This document shows positions 16,770-25,577 of a stretch of 64,000 nucleotides of DNA, piece by piece (position 1 is the first letter of the stretch; every line of letters begins with the position of its first letter). Position numbers and translations under genes: made by a program. Where the stretch lies: NCBI GenBank assembly GCA_965194515.1, contig OZ239146.1, positions 1,364,001 through 1,428,000 of the forward strand. Direction: 5' to 3'. The notes under the pieces were generated by a model that searched no databases, had not been told where the DNA came from, and saw nothing but the letters and a program-made list of their open reading frames with translations. Source of the DNA: Acidimicrobilacustris europaeus (GTDB lineage: Bacteria; Actinomycetota; Acidimicrobiia; Acidimicrobiales; Acidimicrobilacustridaceae).

Positions 16770-18001
16770 CAGAGGGTTGCCGCTCTTTCACATGCTTCTG
16801 AAAATGATGCGCCTTCTTCAAAGAGTGCTCGAAGTTGGACAACGTGGCGGGGGCGATTCATTCCGAGCACGCCGGTGAGACGATCACCATCGCCGTAGAG
16901 CGCGACGAAGCGGAACTCGTCGGTACTTCCATGGACGACGACACATGTATCGGTCGGCATCGGACGACCAGCAAGCTGAATTTTGCGGTCGTATTGATCG
17001 CTCCAGAACCACGGGATTGGGTCGAAGACAACAGGGGTTTCGCCACTTGCCTCTGCCAGTAAACGTCGGGCTGCAGCTTCACCGCCGGCAATAGCGGTTT
17101 CCCAGTGTTCGACGCGAAGCATGCGCCCAAATCGAGCGCTTGGGTATCGAGCGATATCACCCGCAGCGACAACGCCGGGAGCAGCGAGGAGCGTGTTGTC
17201 ACAAACAACGCCATCGTCGAGCGTGAGCCCCGAACCTTCAAGCCAGTCGACATTGAGGGTCACGCCGATGCCGACGACAACGACCTCGGTTGCGACCGAT
17301 GTTCCATCAGTCAGCGCAACTCCGACCACTTTCTCGACACCATCAACAATTGCGGTTTCAAGTTGCAGAACGCCAGTGCCGAGTCGAAGGTCGACACCGT
17401 TTTCGATATGCACCTGCGCACAGACTCGCCCCATCTCGGCGCCAAGAATCCGCTCAAGCGGCAACGGCATCGCCTCGACAAGCGTGACCTCGATGCCTCG
17501 CTTACGACAGCTCGACGCAACTTCAGCGCCAATAAACCCAGCGCCAATCACAACGACTCGTGAAGGACCAGCTTCGAGTTCCGCTCGTAACGCAAGACTG
17601 TCGGCCAACGTGCGAACAACATGAACTCCTGCGATACCGGCGGTGTCTGGCAATCGGCGAGCAGATGCACCACTCGCGATGATCAATGAATCGAACGCCG
17701 TGTTCGCAACTGTCCCATCGGCGCCTTCGAGCGTGATCTGACGTGCGGCCAGGTCGACCGCCTTGGCCCGCACTCCCAGACGGAACTCGAGGTCGAGATC
17801 CTCCTTGCCGGCCGGCAGGAGAATCTTTTCGGGCTCCCACTCGCCGGTAAGCATCTGCTTCGACAAAGGGGGCCGGTCGTAGGGCCGCTCGGAATCCGCG
17901 TCGACAACGATGATCGAGCCGGCGTGGCCCTGAAGCCGAAGGGTTCGAGCCGCGTTGATGCCAGCAAGAGACGCGCCGACGATGACTGTGGTGGAGTTCA
18001 T
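16769..18001 (-). CDS. FAD-dependent ferredoxin reductase
   Basis: A 410-residue NAD(P)H-dependent ferredoxin reductase of the putidaredoxin/rubredoxin reductase family. The FAD-binding VIVGASLAGINAA is at the N-terminus, the RPYDRPPLSKQ motif follows, and the second Rossmann motif VVIGAGFIGAEVA binds NAD(P)H. A C-terminal domain ends the protein. It starts 43 bp after the ferredoxin gene, so the pair forms an electron-transfer chain. The usual client, a cytochrome P450 or ring hydroxylase, is not in the window. Confidence 0.9.
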   Translation of the reverse strand: MNSTTVIVGASLAGINAARTLRLQGHAGSIIVVDADSERPYDRPPLSKQMLTGEWEPEKILLPAGKEDLDLEFRLGVRAKAVDLAARQITLEGADGTVANTAFDSLIIASGASARRLPDTAGIAGVHVVRTLADSLALRAELEAGPSRVVVIGAGFIGAEVASSCRKRGIEVTLVEAMPLPLERILGAEMGRVCAQVHIENGVDLRLGTGVLQLETAIVDGVEKVVGVALTDGTSVATEVVVVGIGVTLNVDWLEGSGLTLDDGVVCDNTLLAAPGVVAAGDIARYPSARFGRMLRVEHWETAIAGGEAAARRLLAEASGETPVVFDPIPWFWSDQYDRKIQLAGRPMPTDTCVVVHGSTDEFRFVALYGDGDRLTGVLGMNRPRHVVQLRALFEEGASFSEACERAATL

Positions 18002-18044
18002 AAATCAGATCATGCACTGAGCGGCGAAAATCGCCATTCGGTGC

Positions 18045-18239
18045 TCAGTCTTCGGCGATGGAGATGGCCTGCTTGGGGCACCGCTGCACTGACTCTTCCA
18101 TCTTGGCGCGCATGGACTCCGGCGGGTTCTCGTCGAGGACGTAGAGGAAGTCGTCGTCACGAACCTCGAAGATCTCTGGGGCGATGCCCATACAGACGGC
18201 GTTGCTTTCACACAGATCGAAATCGACCACGATTCGCAT
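18045..18239 (-). CDS. Short 3Fe-4S-type ferredoxin
   Basis: A 64-residue acidic ferredoxin. Cluster ligands are Cys10, Cys16 and Cys54 in CESNAVC and CPKQAI. The position of the second Cys of a 4Fe-4S motif is Asn13, so a 3Fe-4S cluster is expected, as in P450-linked actinobacterial ferredoxins (the CXX?XXC-Xn-CP class). A strong GAAGGGGA ribosome site precedes ATG 18239. The next gene is its reductase. The promoter region is shared with the divergent CoA transferase. Confidence 0.92.
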   Translation of the reverse strand: MRIVVDFDLCESNAVCMGIAPEIFEVRDDDFLYVLDENPPESMRAKMEESVQRCPKQAISIAED

Positions 18240-18364
18240 GACGGTCCCCTTCTCAGAGCGATGACAATTAATGGATCGGGGGCAAGCGCCTCCGTACTGC
18301 CATCTTGCCCCATCTGCCACCGTCAGGGCGACGGGGGCCCCGATGACGTGACAGATTGGTAGGC

Positions 18365-19594
18365 ATGACTGAAATTGCACCCCTTGAAGGAGTCCGCATC
18401 ATCGAGGCTTCGATGCTCGGACCCGCCGCTGTCACTACCAATCTCGCCGAGCTCGGCGCCGACGTCATCAAGGTCGAAGCCCCTGGGGGCGACTACGGCC
18501 GTCAGATGACATGGCCGATCGTCGAAGACACCTCACTGCTCTTCCTCCACTGCAACCGAGGTAAGCGTTCGATCGTGCTCGACCTCCGGACCGAAGAAGG
18601 CGTCCAAACGTTCAAGGAACTCGCCGCCGACGCCGATGTTGTTGTTGAGGCCATGCGCCCGGGCGCGCTCGCTCGTCGCGGCCTTGGCTACGAAGATCTG
18701 AAGGCCATCAACCCCAAAATCGTGTTCATGACGATCAGTGGCTACGGAATGACCGGGCCGTATCGCGATCTGCCGAGCCACGGAATTGCCTACGACACGT
18801 GGGCAGGCATCATCGAACCGGCCTACGACGAAGAGGGCTACTGCTACATCCCGCCGCATATCTCAATTGGCATCAACGCTGGGCCGATGTTCGGTGCGCT
18901 GGGCATCCTCGCGGGAATCATCAAGGCTCGCGCCACAGGCGAAGGTTGCTACATGGAAATTGCGCAGTCTGACGCCGCAGCTGCGTTCGACTGGTACCGC
19001 AGCGAATCATTCAAGGCGTACGAACGACCGCAATCGGAAGTCACCGGGAACAAGGCCGATAACTACGAACGTCGCGCGCCAGGCACCGCTGGCATGAAAG
19101 AGGGCGTCCGCTATCAGATGTACGAAACCTCTGATGGACACATCCTCTTCATGGCATCGGAACAAGAGTTCTGGAAGAACTTCTGCAAGGGCGTTGGCCG
19201 CGAAGACCTCTTCGAGAAGTTCCCCGGGTCGAAATACGCCGACCATGCTCGCAACAACCGCGAACTCCTTGCCGAACTCACAACGATCTTCAAGACGAAG
19301 AGTTCGAAAGAGTGGATGGACTTCGGCGGCGAATGGAATACCCCACTCGCTCCGGTAAACACTCCGTCCAATATGCAGGACGATCCACAGTTCCAGGACC
19401 GTATGCCTTGGATTCCGAAAGAAATCCTTGGCGCTGACATGTTGCCGAACCCGGTCAAGATCATCGGTGGCGAACTTCCGATTCCTCGCAAGGCTCCCGA
19501 GTGCGGTCAGCACAGCGATGAAATCCTCAGCGAGGTCCTCGGCTACGACGCAGCTCGAATCGCCGAACTGCACGAAAAGGGCGTCCTCGGCTGA
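18365..19594 (+). CDS. CaiB/BaiF (family III) CoA transferase
   Basis: A 409-residue family III CoA transferase, which moves CoA between carboxylic acids through an aspartyl-CoA intermediate. The N-terminal LEGVRIIEASMLGPAAV and GADVIKVEAPGGDYGR are family signatures. The catalytic Asp is probably Asp203 in AQSDAAAAF. Length is normal. ATG 18365 is preferred over the in-frame codon 9 bp upstream. The substrate is unknown, but neighbours include acyl-CoA dehydrogenase and an amidohydrolase, which fits a CoA-ester degradation route. Confidence 0.88.
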   Translation: MTEIAPLEGVRIIEASMLGPAAVTTNLAELGADVIKVEAPGGDYGRQMTWPIVEDTSLLFLHCNRGKRSIVLDLRTEEGVQTFKELAADADVVVEAMRPGALARRGLGYEDLKAINPKIVFMTISGYGMTGPYRDLPSHGIAYDTWAGIIEPAYDEEGYCYIPPHISIGINAGPMFGALGILAGIIKARATGEGCYMEIAQSDAAAAFDWYRSESFKAYERPQSEVTGNKADNYERRAPGTAGMKEGVRYQMYETSDGHILFMASEQEFWKNFCKGVGREDLFEKFPGSKYADHARNNRELLAELTTIFKTKSSKEWMDFGGEWNTPLAPVNTPSNMQDDPQFQDRMPWIPKEILGADMLPNPVKIIGGELPIPRKAPECGQHSDEILSEVLGYDAARIAELHEKGVLG

Positions 19595-19629
19595 GTCCGC
19601 CCGACGAACTTCTCCCACCGCCAACAGAC

Positions 19630-20688
19630 GTGGCGGCGGGAAGAACGCCGGCGCGTCATGTCTCGCGTCTGCGGATCCTTGGACGCGTTGTTTTTCTTGC
19701 CGTCATGGCGTTCGCGTTCTACGGACTCGCACCAAGACTGCTCGACATGTGGGACCAAATCCCACAACTTCGAACGGTCAGCATTTATTGGTTCGTTGCC
19801 ATTCTCATTTGTGAGGTTGGTTCTTACGCGTGCGCCTGGGACCTCACTCGCATCGCGCTTCCGCGCGTGTCGTGGTTTGTCGCAGCGACGGCGCAACTCA
19901 CGTCGAACGCGGTCGCCAAAGTTGTTCCAGGAGGCGCAGCCATAGGGGCAGCCACGGGGTTCAGAATGTTGTCGGTCTCTGGAATCGACAAAGGTTCGGC
20001 TGGGGCCGCACTCACAGCGACGTCAATCATTTCCAATGGCGTCCTGCTCTGCCTCCCGATGGTTGCCCTTTTCCTTTCAATCCTGGGAGCCCCCATCCCA
20101 GGCGGCATGATCCATGTCGCGTGGGGCGGTGCAGTGCTTGCCGTCGTTCTCTTCGGCTTTACCTTCTCGCTCGTTCGTTTTGATCGACCAATTCACTGGT
20201 TCGCCAGGACCATCACGGCGATCACCGCATGGATCAACAAGCGTCGTGGCCGATCAGGCGGACCGACGGTGGAAGGAATCGTTCGCCAGCGCGACCAGAT
20301 GGTGAGCAGCCTCGGCGCCAGATGGCGCGCCGCACTCCTCGCCGCAGTTGGCAACTGGCTACTTGATTACTTCGCGTTGGTCTGCGCTCTCAAAGCTTGT
20401 GGCGTCGACCCTCGTCTGAGTTTGGTATTGCTTGCCTACGCGGTTGCTGCAGTGCTCGGCATGATCCCCATCACTCCGGGTGGCGTGGGATTTGTCGAAG
20501 CCGGCCTCACTGCCATGCTCGTGCTCGCTGGCGTTCCTAGCGAGAAGGCACTCCTCGCTGTCCTTGCCTACCGCATCGCCTCCTACTGGTTGCCATTGCC
20601 GGCCGGCCTTGGGGCCCATTTCGTGTTTCGCCACCGATATGGCAAGAAATCGACCCTGACAGAGGCCGACGCCACCCCCACTTCCTGA
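19630..20688 (+). CDS. YbhN/UPF0104 family membrane protein (MprF-flippase-like)
   Basis: A 352-residue protein with about eight transmembrane helices, matching the lysylphosphatidylglycerol synthase transmembrane/UPF0104 family. Visible hallmarks are AKVVPGGAAIGAATGFRML, PITPGGVGFVEAGL and the final helix AYRIASYWLPLPAGL. These proteins resemble the flippase half of MprF without its aminoacyl-transferase domain. A role in lipid or polyprenyl-linked precursor translocation is possible. GTG start at 19630, 35 bp after the CoA transferase gene. Confidence 0.85.
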   Translation: MAAGRTPARHVSRLRILGRVVFLAVMAFAFYGLAPRLLDMWDQIPQLRTVSIYWFVAILICEVGSYACAWDLTRIALPRVSWFVAATAQLTSNAVAKVVPGGAAIGAATGFRMLSVSGIDKGSAGAALTATSIISNGVLLCLPMVALFLSILGAPIPGGMIHVAWGGAVLAVVLFGFTFSLVRFDRPIHWFARTITAITAWINKRRGRSGGPTVEGIVRQRDQMVSSLGARWRAALLAAVGNWLLDYFALVCALKACGVDPRLSLVLLAYAVAAVLGMIPITPGGVGFVEAGLTAMLVLAGVPSEKALLAVLAYRIASYWLPLPAGLGAHFVFRHRYGKKSTLTEADATPTS

Positions 20689-20810
20689 CCCGATTCAACC
20701 GGACCGGGGAAAGTTGCTCACACATTGGCGATTCCTGCCGACAAGACAGGAAAGACCCCACGGTGCACCGACATCACCTGTCAGGCACCGAGAGTACAAA
20801 GGAGCCTTCC

Positions 20811-21056
20811 ATGGCTATCCCAACGCTTTCGAAATTGCCCTTCACGGCGGTGCCAGATTCCACCGTTGCCGACCAACCTGAATTCGATCTTTCTCGGCTG
20901 CAACGGCGCGCCGATTTCTTGCGTCGACTCGCCCGTTCTGTCGACCCAATCCTTGCCACGTCCTACCGGCGCCGAGCATGCGAACTTGAACTTGAACTCT
21001 GGATCCACATCGTTCGGAGTGGACTGCCACCGCAAGATTCCCCTCTCGCAGCGTAA
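20811..21056 (+). CDS. Small hypothetical protein, 81 residues
   Basis: A short gene with a clear Shine-Dalgarno (AAAGGAG, 6 nt before ATG 20811). The first 30 residues are polar and disordered-looking. The centre (about 30-70) is a strongly amphipathic, Arg-rich helix pattern, RRADFLRRLARSVDPI and CELELELWI. Between two larger plus-strand genes, it may be cotranscribed with the amidohydrolase 72 bp downstream or have its own promoter in the 122-bp gap upstream. I do not recognise the family. Confidence 0.7.
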   Translation: MAIPTLSKLPFTAVPDSTVADQPEFDLSRLQRRADFLRRLARSVDPILATSYRRRACELELELWIHIVRSGLPPQDSPLAA

Positions 21057-21127
21057 GAACGATCAACGTGAGTCGTTCCATGTCCTAGATTCGCTCCGTT
21101 CAACTTCTTCAAGGAGCGACGGACCCC

Positions 21128-21991
21128 ATGGGATTCCCCACCGACATCAACATCATCGAGACCTTTGTTGGCATGCCAAGCCGCAACCGCAAAGAGGTCT
21201 ACAAGTTCCTCGCACCCCATCTGCGCGATCAGGAGTCAAAGGACTTCCGGTTTCCTGCGCAGTACATGTTCAAGGACGTCCCGCCCGACACTGAAGAGGG
21301 CGTCGATCCTGTTGCGCTCCTTATCGACAACTTTGAACGCCACAACATCGAAAAGGCGATGCTCGGTTACAACCCGAACAACCCCGATTGTCTTCGTGCA
21401 CTTACCGAGCACCCGGATCGGTTCTTCACCTGCTTCGAATTCGATCCCACCGATGTCATGCCTGGCATCGAGAAGATCCGCGAAGTTCATGCAAGCGGCG
21501 TGAACCTCCGAGCCATCAGCACCTTCCCCGCCGGTTACCGCACGCCCCTGAATGACAAGAAAATGTACCCGTTCTACGCGCTTGCGGTGGAACTTGACCT
21601 TCCCATCTTCTGCTGTGTCGGCATTCCCGGACCCCGAGTTCCGTTCGCACCGCAGCATGTCGAACTCATCGATGAAGTTATGTACGACTTCCCCGACCTC
21701 ACGTTTGTGATGCGCCACGGCGCCGAGCCCTGGACTGAGCTCGCCATGAAGCTCATGCTCAAGTGGCCGAACCTTTACTACTCAACCTCAGCGTTCGCAC
21801 CGAAGCACTATCCGAAGGCCATCGTCGATTACGCGAACAGTCGCGGCGCCGACAAGGTCATGTACGCCGGTTACTTCCCTGCTGGCCTCAGCTACGACCG
21901 CATCTTCGAGGAACTCCCGAAGGTTCCGTTCAAAGACGAGGTCTGGCCAAAGTTCCTCCGCGAGAACGCGAAGAAAGTCCTGAAGCTCTAG
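21128..21991 (+). CDS. Amidohydrolase-2-like protein lacking canonical metal ligands
   Basis: A 287-residue TIM-barrel protein of the COG2159/ACMSD-like group. The RHGAEPW and LAMKLMLKWPNLYYSTSAF segments fit that family. The N-terminal HxH metal motif is replaced by DINIIET, and the C-terminal metal Asp region (normally GSDxP) reads YAGYFPAG. Similar proteins occur in mycobacteria near lipid-degradation genes. Zinc-dependent hydrolysis is therefore doubtful, and the protein may act as a metal-independent lyase/hydratase or bind CoA-linked intermediates. A Shine-Dalgarno AAGGAG precedes ATG. Its stop overlaps that of the convergent acyl-CoA dehydrogenase. Confidence 0.8.
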   Translation: MGFPTDINIIETFVGMPSRNRKEVYKFLAPHLRDQESKDFRFPAQYMFKDVPPDTEEGVDPVALLIDNFERHNIEKAMLGYNPNNPDCLRALTEHPDRFFTCFEFDPTDVMPGIEKIREVHASGVNLRAISTFPAGYRTPLNDKKMYPFYALAVELDLPIFCCVGIPGPRVPFAPQHVELIDEVMYDFPDLTFVMRHGAEPWTELAMKLMLKWPNLYYSTSAFAPKHYPKAIVDYANSRGADKVMYAGYFPAGLSYDRIFEELPKVPFKDEVWPKFLRENAKKVLKL

Positions 21992-23220
21992 GCCTTCAGG
22001 ATTTCCTTCCACGGAAGGTCTTTGTCGGGCGAGACATCGCGCGGAAGACCCAGAGCGCGTTCAGCGATCATGTTGCGGTGCACCTCGGTTGTACCTCCAC
22101 CGATTCGTGAACCGAACTGACCCATGTGAACCGACTGCCAGAAACCGTTCTGCGGGGCGTCGGCCTTATCAAGCATTCCGTCAGCACCCTCGAGTTCAAG
22201 TGCGAGGTCATATCGCTTTTCGGCAGCCTGCACCATGAAATTCTTCATCACCGATGGGTCAGGAGGATTTCCACGACCATTAAGGATGAATGACTGCATG
22301 CGCAGTCCAAGGAGTTGCAGCATGCGCTCGCGCGCATAGGCGTCGGCCAAACGCAAACGAATCTCAGGATCCTCTGTCCGCCCATACTTGCGAGCAAGAC
22401 CAAGCACACCTTCGAAACCATTTGAACCGCCGGCGCCGGAACCAATCATTCCGGCTTCGCTGCTGAGCACCGTGCGGGTAACCGCCCATCCTTCGTTGAT
22501 CTCGCCGACAACGTTCTCGACAGGAACGATGACGTCGTTGAAGAAGACCTCGTTGAAGTGCGCCTGACCAGTTGACTGCACAAGCGGACGAACTTCGATG
22601 CCCGGCGTTGCCATGTCGACGAGAAAGAACGTGACGCCCTTGTGCTTCGGTGCATCAGGATCGGTGCGCGTAACGAGGATGCCCCAATCGGCGAATTGCG
22701 CTTGGGTGTTCCAAACCTTTTGACCATTGACGATGAACGAATCTCCGTCACGGACTGCACGAGTTGAAAGTGCTGCAAGATCAGAGCCAGCGCCTGGTTC
22801 AGAGAACAACTGACACCAGTTCACCGAACCATCAAGAAGGCCCGGAAGAAACCGCTGCTGCTGTTCAGGAGTTCCGTGGCGCATGATCGGCGGACCGACC
22901 AGCGACTGCACGGCACCGATAAATCCTGCAGTGACGTCGTACTTCGATGCTTCCTGACCGAAGATCACCGATACCGCAGCGCTGTCGCCGCGGCCACCAA
23001 ATGACTTTGGCCAGGTGATGCCAGCCCATCCGTTGTCCGACAGCACCTTCTGCCAGGCGCGACAACGTTCCATGTACGCACGGGCTGCCTCTTCAGAATC
23101 GTCGACTGGCCCTCGGGACCAATCGGCTTCTGTGCCGGTCTTGAGAGTGGCGTTTGCATCGAGGAACGCCCGGATCTCGGCCCGGAGTTCTGCTTCTTCT
23201 GGAGATTCGTCGAAGTTCAC
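21988..23220 (-). CDS. Acyl-CoA dehydrogenase
   Basis: A 410-residue FAD enzyme that introduces the alpha,beta double bond into acyl-CoAs. The three-domain fold is visible: N-terminal helices with WAGITWPKSFGGRG, the central beta domain CQLFSEPGAGSDLA and GQKVWNTQAQFADWGILVTR, and the C-terminal helical domain ending with QFGSRIGGGTTEVHRNMIAERALGLPR. Such enzymes cover fatty acid and sterol side-chain oxidation in actinobacteria. The substrate is not determinable. It is convergent with the amidohydrolase (4-bp overlap of stops) and divergent from the I42-like lipoprotein gene. Confidence 0.93.
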   Translation of the reverse strand: MNFDESPEEAELRAEIRAFLDANATLKTGTEADWSRGPVDDSEEAARAYMERCRAWQKVLSDNGWAGITWPKSFGGRGDSAAVSVIFGQEASKYDVTAGFIGAVQSLVGPPIMRHGTPEQQQRFLPGLLDGSVNWCQLFSEPGAGSDLAALSTRAVRDGDSFIVNGQKVWNTQAQFADWGILVTRTDPDAPKHKGVTFFLVDMATPGIEVRPLVQSTGQAHFNEVFFNDVIVPVENVVGEINEGWAVTRTVLSSEAGMIGSGAGGSNGFEGVLGLARKYGRTEDPEIRLRLADAYARERMLQLLGLRMQSFILNGRGNPPDPSVMKNFMVQAAEKRYDLALELEGADGMLDKADAPQNGFWQSVHMGQFGSRIGGGTTEVHRNMIAERALGLPRDVSPDKDLPWKEILKA

Positions 23221-23294
23221 GAAATCTGACTCTAGATGCGGCCGACAGCCCCGTTGAACGAGGACCGGCGGCGCCGGGCCGTAGTCTCAGCACA

Positions 23295-23930
23295 ATGCGA
23301 TCTCACCCCAGAACCCCAAGCGATCGCGCTTTCCGACGGTCCAGCTCCGGCCGCCGTCGGCATGCCCTCGTTCTTGCGATTGGCGTCATTGTGCTCCTCG
23401 CCGGCTGCTCGGGCGGATCCTCGGCGGGTTCTGATGAGTCCACCACAACGTCAACCATCGACCCTGCCGAAGCGACCGCCACCTATGTGGATCCAGCTGC
23501 CCCGATCACAACCACAGTCGGCAAAGAGTTTGCGATCATGCTGCCGGCCGATCCAGGTTCAGGGTGGCGCTGGGTGCTCGCTCCAATCGACAACTCCCGC
23601 CTCATCGCTCTTGGCTCCCATTTCAGCGACGACCCAAAACTGTTACTCAAGGCCGAGAGCGCAACGACAACTTCGACGACCACGACAACCAGAGTTCAGG
23701 CGGGGAATTCCACTACGAGTTCAACATCGGCAACAACCGTTCCTGCAGTCCTTCCGCTCGTCCAGATCATTTCCTTTGCGGGTCGCGCTGCTGGCCCCGC
23801 AACGATCTCGCTGAGCTACAACCAAATAGCGGGCGTTCCGCAAGCCCAAAACAACGTGGTGACATTCACCGTGCAGGTCGTTCCTGCAACGCCACCAACA
23901 ACAGCTTCAACGACCACAACAACCAACTGA
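23295..23930 (+). CDS. Lipoprotein with chagasin-like (inhibitor I42) domain
   Basis: A 211-residue predicted lipoprotein. A basic N-region (RRR near 20-22) and a hydrophobic stretch precede the lipobox LAGC with Cys38. Residues about 71-200 resemble the chagasin/I42 cysteine-peptidase inhibitor fold: VGKEFAIMLPADPGSGWRW, equivalent to the NPTTGxxW loop, and later GRAAGPATISLSYNQ. A Thr/Ser-rich segment (about 121-150) interrupts the domain and another Thr-rich tail ends the protein. This suggests a surface-exposed, possibly glycosylated inhibitor. No obvious target peptidase gene is adjacent. Confidence 0.72.
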   Translation: MRSHPRTPSDRAFRRSSSGRRRHALVLAIGVIVLLAGCSGGSSAGSDESTTTSTIDPAEATATYVDPAAPITTTVGKEFAIMLPADPGSGWRWVLAPIDNSRLIALGSHFSDDPKLLLKAESATTTSTTTTTRVQAGNSTTSSTSATTVPAVLPLVQIISFAGRAAGPATISLSYNQIAGVPQAQNNVVTFTVQVVPATPPTTASTTTTTN

Positions 23931-23948
23931 CCGAATCAAGGGTCCTCG

Positions 23949-24389
23949 TTACTCCCCTGTTTCCCGTGTCTTCCGTTCCGATTCAAGTTTCGCTTGATCA
24001 CCGCCAAGGACGAATCCAGGAGCCACACCCTCGTCATAATCGAGCGGACGCATCGCAAGATCGATCGCCGTCCAGAGTGTGCGTGAATAGGGGAAGAAAA
24101 GGAATGGCACAACTAGTGCTGCTGCGGCCGTTGCTCCACCGATGATCCACATCGGCGGATCAGGCCATGTCGCAGCAACGCTGATGATCAGGATCAAAAC
24201 GACAACCAGCTGCACAAGGCAGATATTCAAAAACCACGACCCGAGCCAGTGCCCCGGGAGTCGGCCGAAAACCAAACCGCATTGCGGGCACTCCGGAACC
24301 ATCTGAACCCAATTGTGGAATATCCCTCGTTGGCCGCAGATAGGACACTGAAGTCGAGCAGCTCGACGCAGAAGGGTTTCGGCGGGCAC
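23949..24389 (-). CDS. DUF983 zinc-ribbon membrane protein (copy 1)
   Basis: A 146-residue protein. An N-terminal zinc ribbon has Cys15, Cys18, Cys34 and Cys37 (CPICGQ and CPQCGL), followed by two hydrophobic helices and a charged C-terminal tail. This is the DUF983 layout, whose function is unknown. GTG 24389 is chosen because a GGAAAGG Shine-Dalgarno lies 5 nt before it. GTG codons at 24395 and 24428 are alternatives. The gene is divergent from the DUF2332 gene, and a second DUF983 gene lies 1.7 kb away on the plus strand. Confidence 0.82.
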   Translation of the reverse strand: MPAETLLRRAARLQCPICGQRGIFHNWVQMVPECPQCGLVFGRLPGHWLGSWFLNICLVQLVVVLILIISVAATWPDPPMWIIGGATAAAALVVPFLFFPYSRTLWTAIDLAMRPLDYDEGVAPGFVLGGDQAKLESERKTRETGE

Positions 24390-24455
24390 GGTCACCTTTC
24401 CATTGTGCTGCGATTCGATGGCCAACACCTGACCGAGGGCGATACCCTCGAATTC

Positions 24456-25577
24456 GTGAGCGAACGAGACGCCATTGAGGAACTTTCTGACCTCTTTGTG
24501 TTTCTGGCCGACAACGATTTTGCCGGCTACTCACCTGTGTACGAACAACTCGCACGCTCAATCTCTACCGATACAAAACTTCTCGAATTCATCGAATCCT
24601 CAGCGCATCCCAACGCGCGCCGAGGCCGAATCCCAGTCCTTTTCTTCGCTGCGACTCACGATCGCATCCTTGCCAATCCCGAATGCAAGATTGCTGCGAT
24701 CTATCGCGGCAATTCCGATGCTGATCCGATGACTGCTTTCTTGGATCTCATTAACCAAGAACGCGACGCCATCGTCGAAAACATGCGCACTCGTTCCGTG
24801 CAGACAAATGAGGTCGGCAGAAGTGCCGCACTTGCGCTGGCATTCGGCCGTGCAACTCACAATGTTTCCGATGCACGAACACTTTTTGAAATTGGCCCCA
24901 GCGCTGGACTCAATCTCTTCATTGATCACTTTCGCATCGACTACACCCGCAATGACATCGCCCTGTCATCTCTTGGCCCCGACGCATCGACCGTTCGCCT
25001 TCGTTGCGAAGTTCGCGGTCCCAACACGCCACCGCTTCCAACCACCAGTTTCGAACCAACGGGGCGTATGGGGCTCGACCCAACGCCAATCGACGTGCGT
25101 TCCGATGCCGAATGCCGTTGGCTTCAAGCATGCGTTTGGCCAGGCATTCCCGATCGCCCTGAACGACTCGCCGCAGCACTCGAGATCGCACGTCAAGAGC
25201 CGCCACGACTCGTTGCCGGCGACGCCGTTACCGACCTCGCTGATTCGCTCGATGCGATTCCAGGTTCTGATCACCTCATTGTTTTCTCGACCTGGGCCCT
25301 CGCCTACATCAATGCCGACGGACGCCAGGCAGTGCTCGACACGATCGACCAACTCGGCGCCATTCGCGACCTCGACTTCATCACCTTTGAGGAGCCACGA
25401 TTCACGCCTTGGGTCCAACCCGCCGAGGCGAGCATCTTCGAGCAGTACCTTGGCGAAGGCACTGCCACACAGCTGAGCCTGCGATCATGGCGGAACGGCA
25501 CTTGCACGACAACGGCTCTTGCTGTCGCCCACCCTCACGGGCGATGGATCCACTGGCTGGAGGAGGAACATGGCTGA
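24456..25577 (+). CDS. DUF2332 family protein
   Basis: A 373-residue protein of the actinobacterial DUF2332 family, function unknown. Typical elements are SPVYEQLARSI near the N-terminus, EIGPSAGLNLFIDHF (a glycine-rich loop resembling an SAM-binding motif) and the C-terminal WRNGTCTTTALAVAHPHGRWIHW. GTG 24456 fits the family's usual N-terminus, 20-30 residues before the LY/VYEQLAR block. The same frame is open to 24249 but would collide with the divergent DUF983 gene. The 3' end overlaps the following NUDIX gene by 8 bp, so the two are translationally linked. Confidence 0.8.
   Translation: MSERDAIEELSDLFVFLADNDFAGYSPVYEQLARSISTDTKLLEFIESSAHPNARRGRIPVLFFAATHDRILANPECKIAAIYRGNSDADPMTAFLDLINQERDAIVENMRTRSVQTNEVGRSAALALAFGRATHNVSDARTLFEIGPSAGLNLFIDHFRIDYTRNDIALSSLGPDASTVRLRCEVRGPNTPPLPTTSFEPTGRMGLDPTPIDVRSDAECRWLQACVWPGIPDRPERLAAALEIARQEPPRLVAGDAVTDLADSLDAIPGSDHLIVFSTWALAYINADGRQAVLDTIDQLGAIRDLDFITFEEPRFTPWVQPAEASIFEQYLGEGTATQLSLRSWRNGTCTTTALAVAHPHGRWIHWLEEEHG

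Noticed and set aside
21988..21991. Possible frameshift where the amidohydrolase and acyl-CoA dehydrogenase meet
   Set aside because: The genes are convergent and simply share 4 bp at their stops. Both C-termini are normal.
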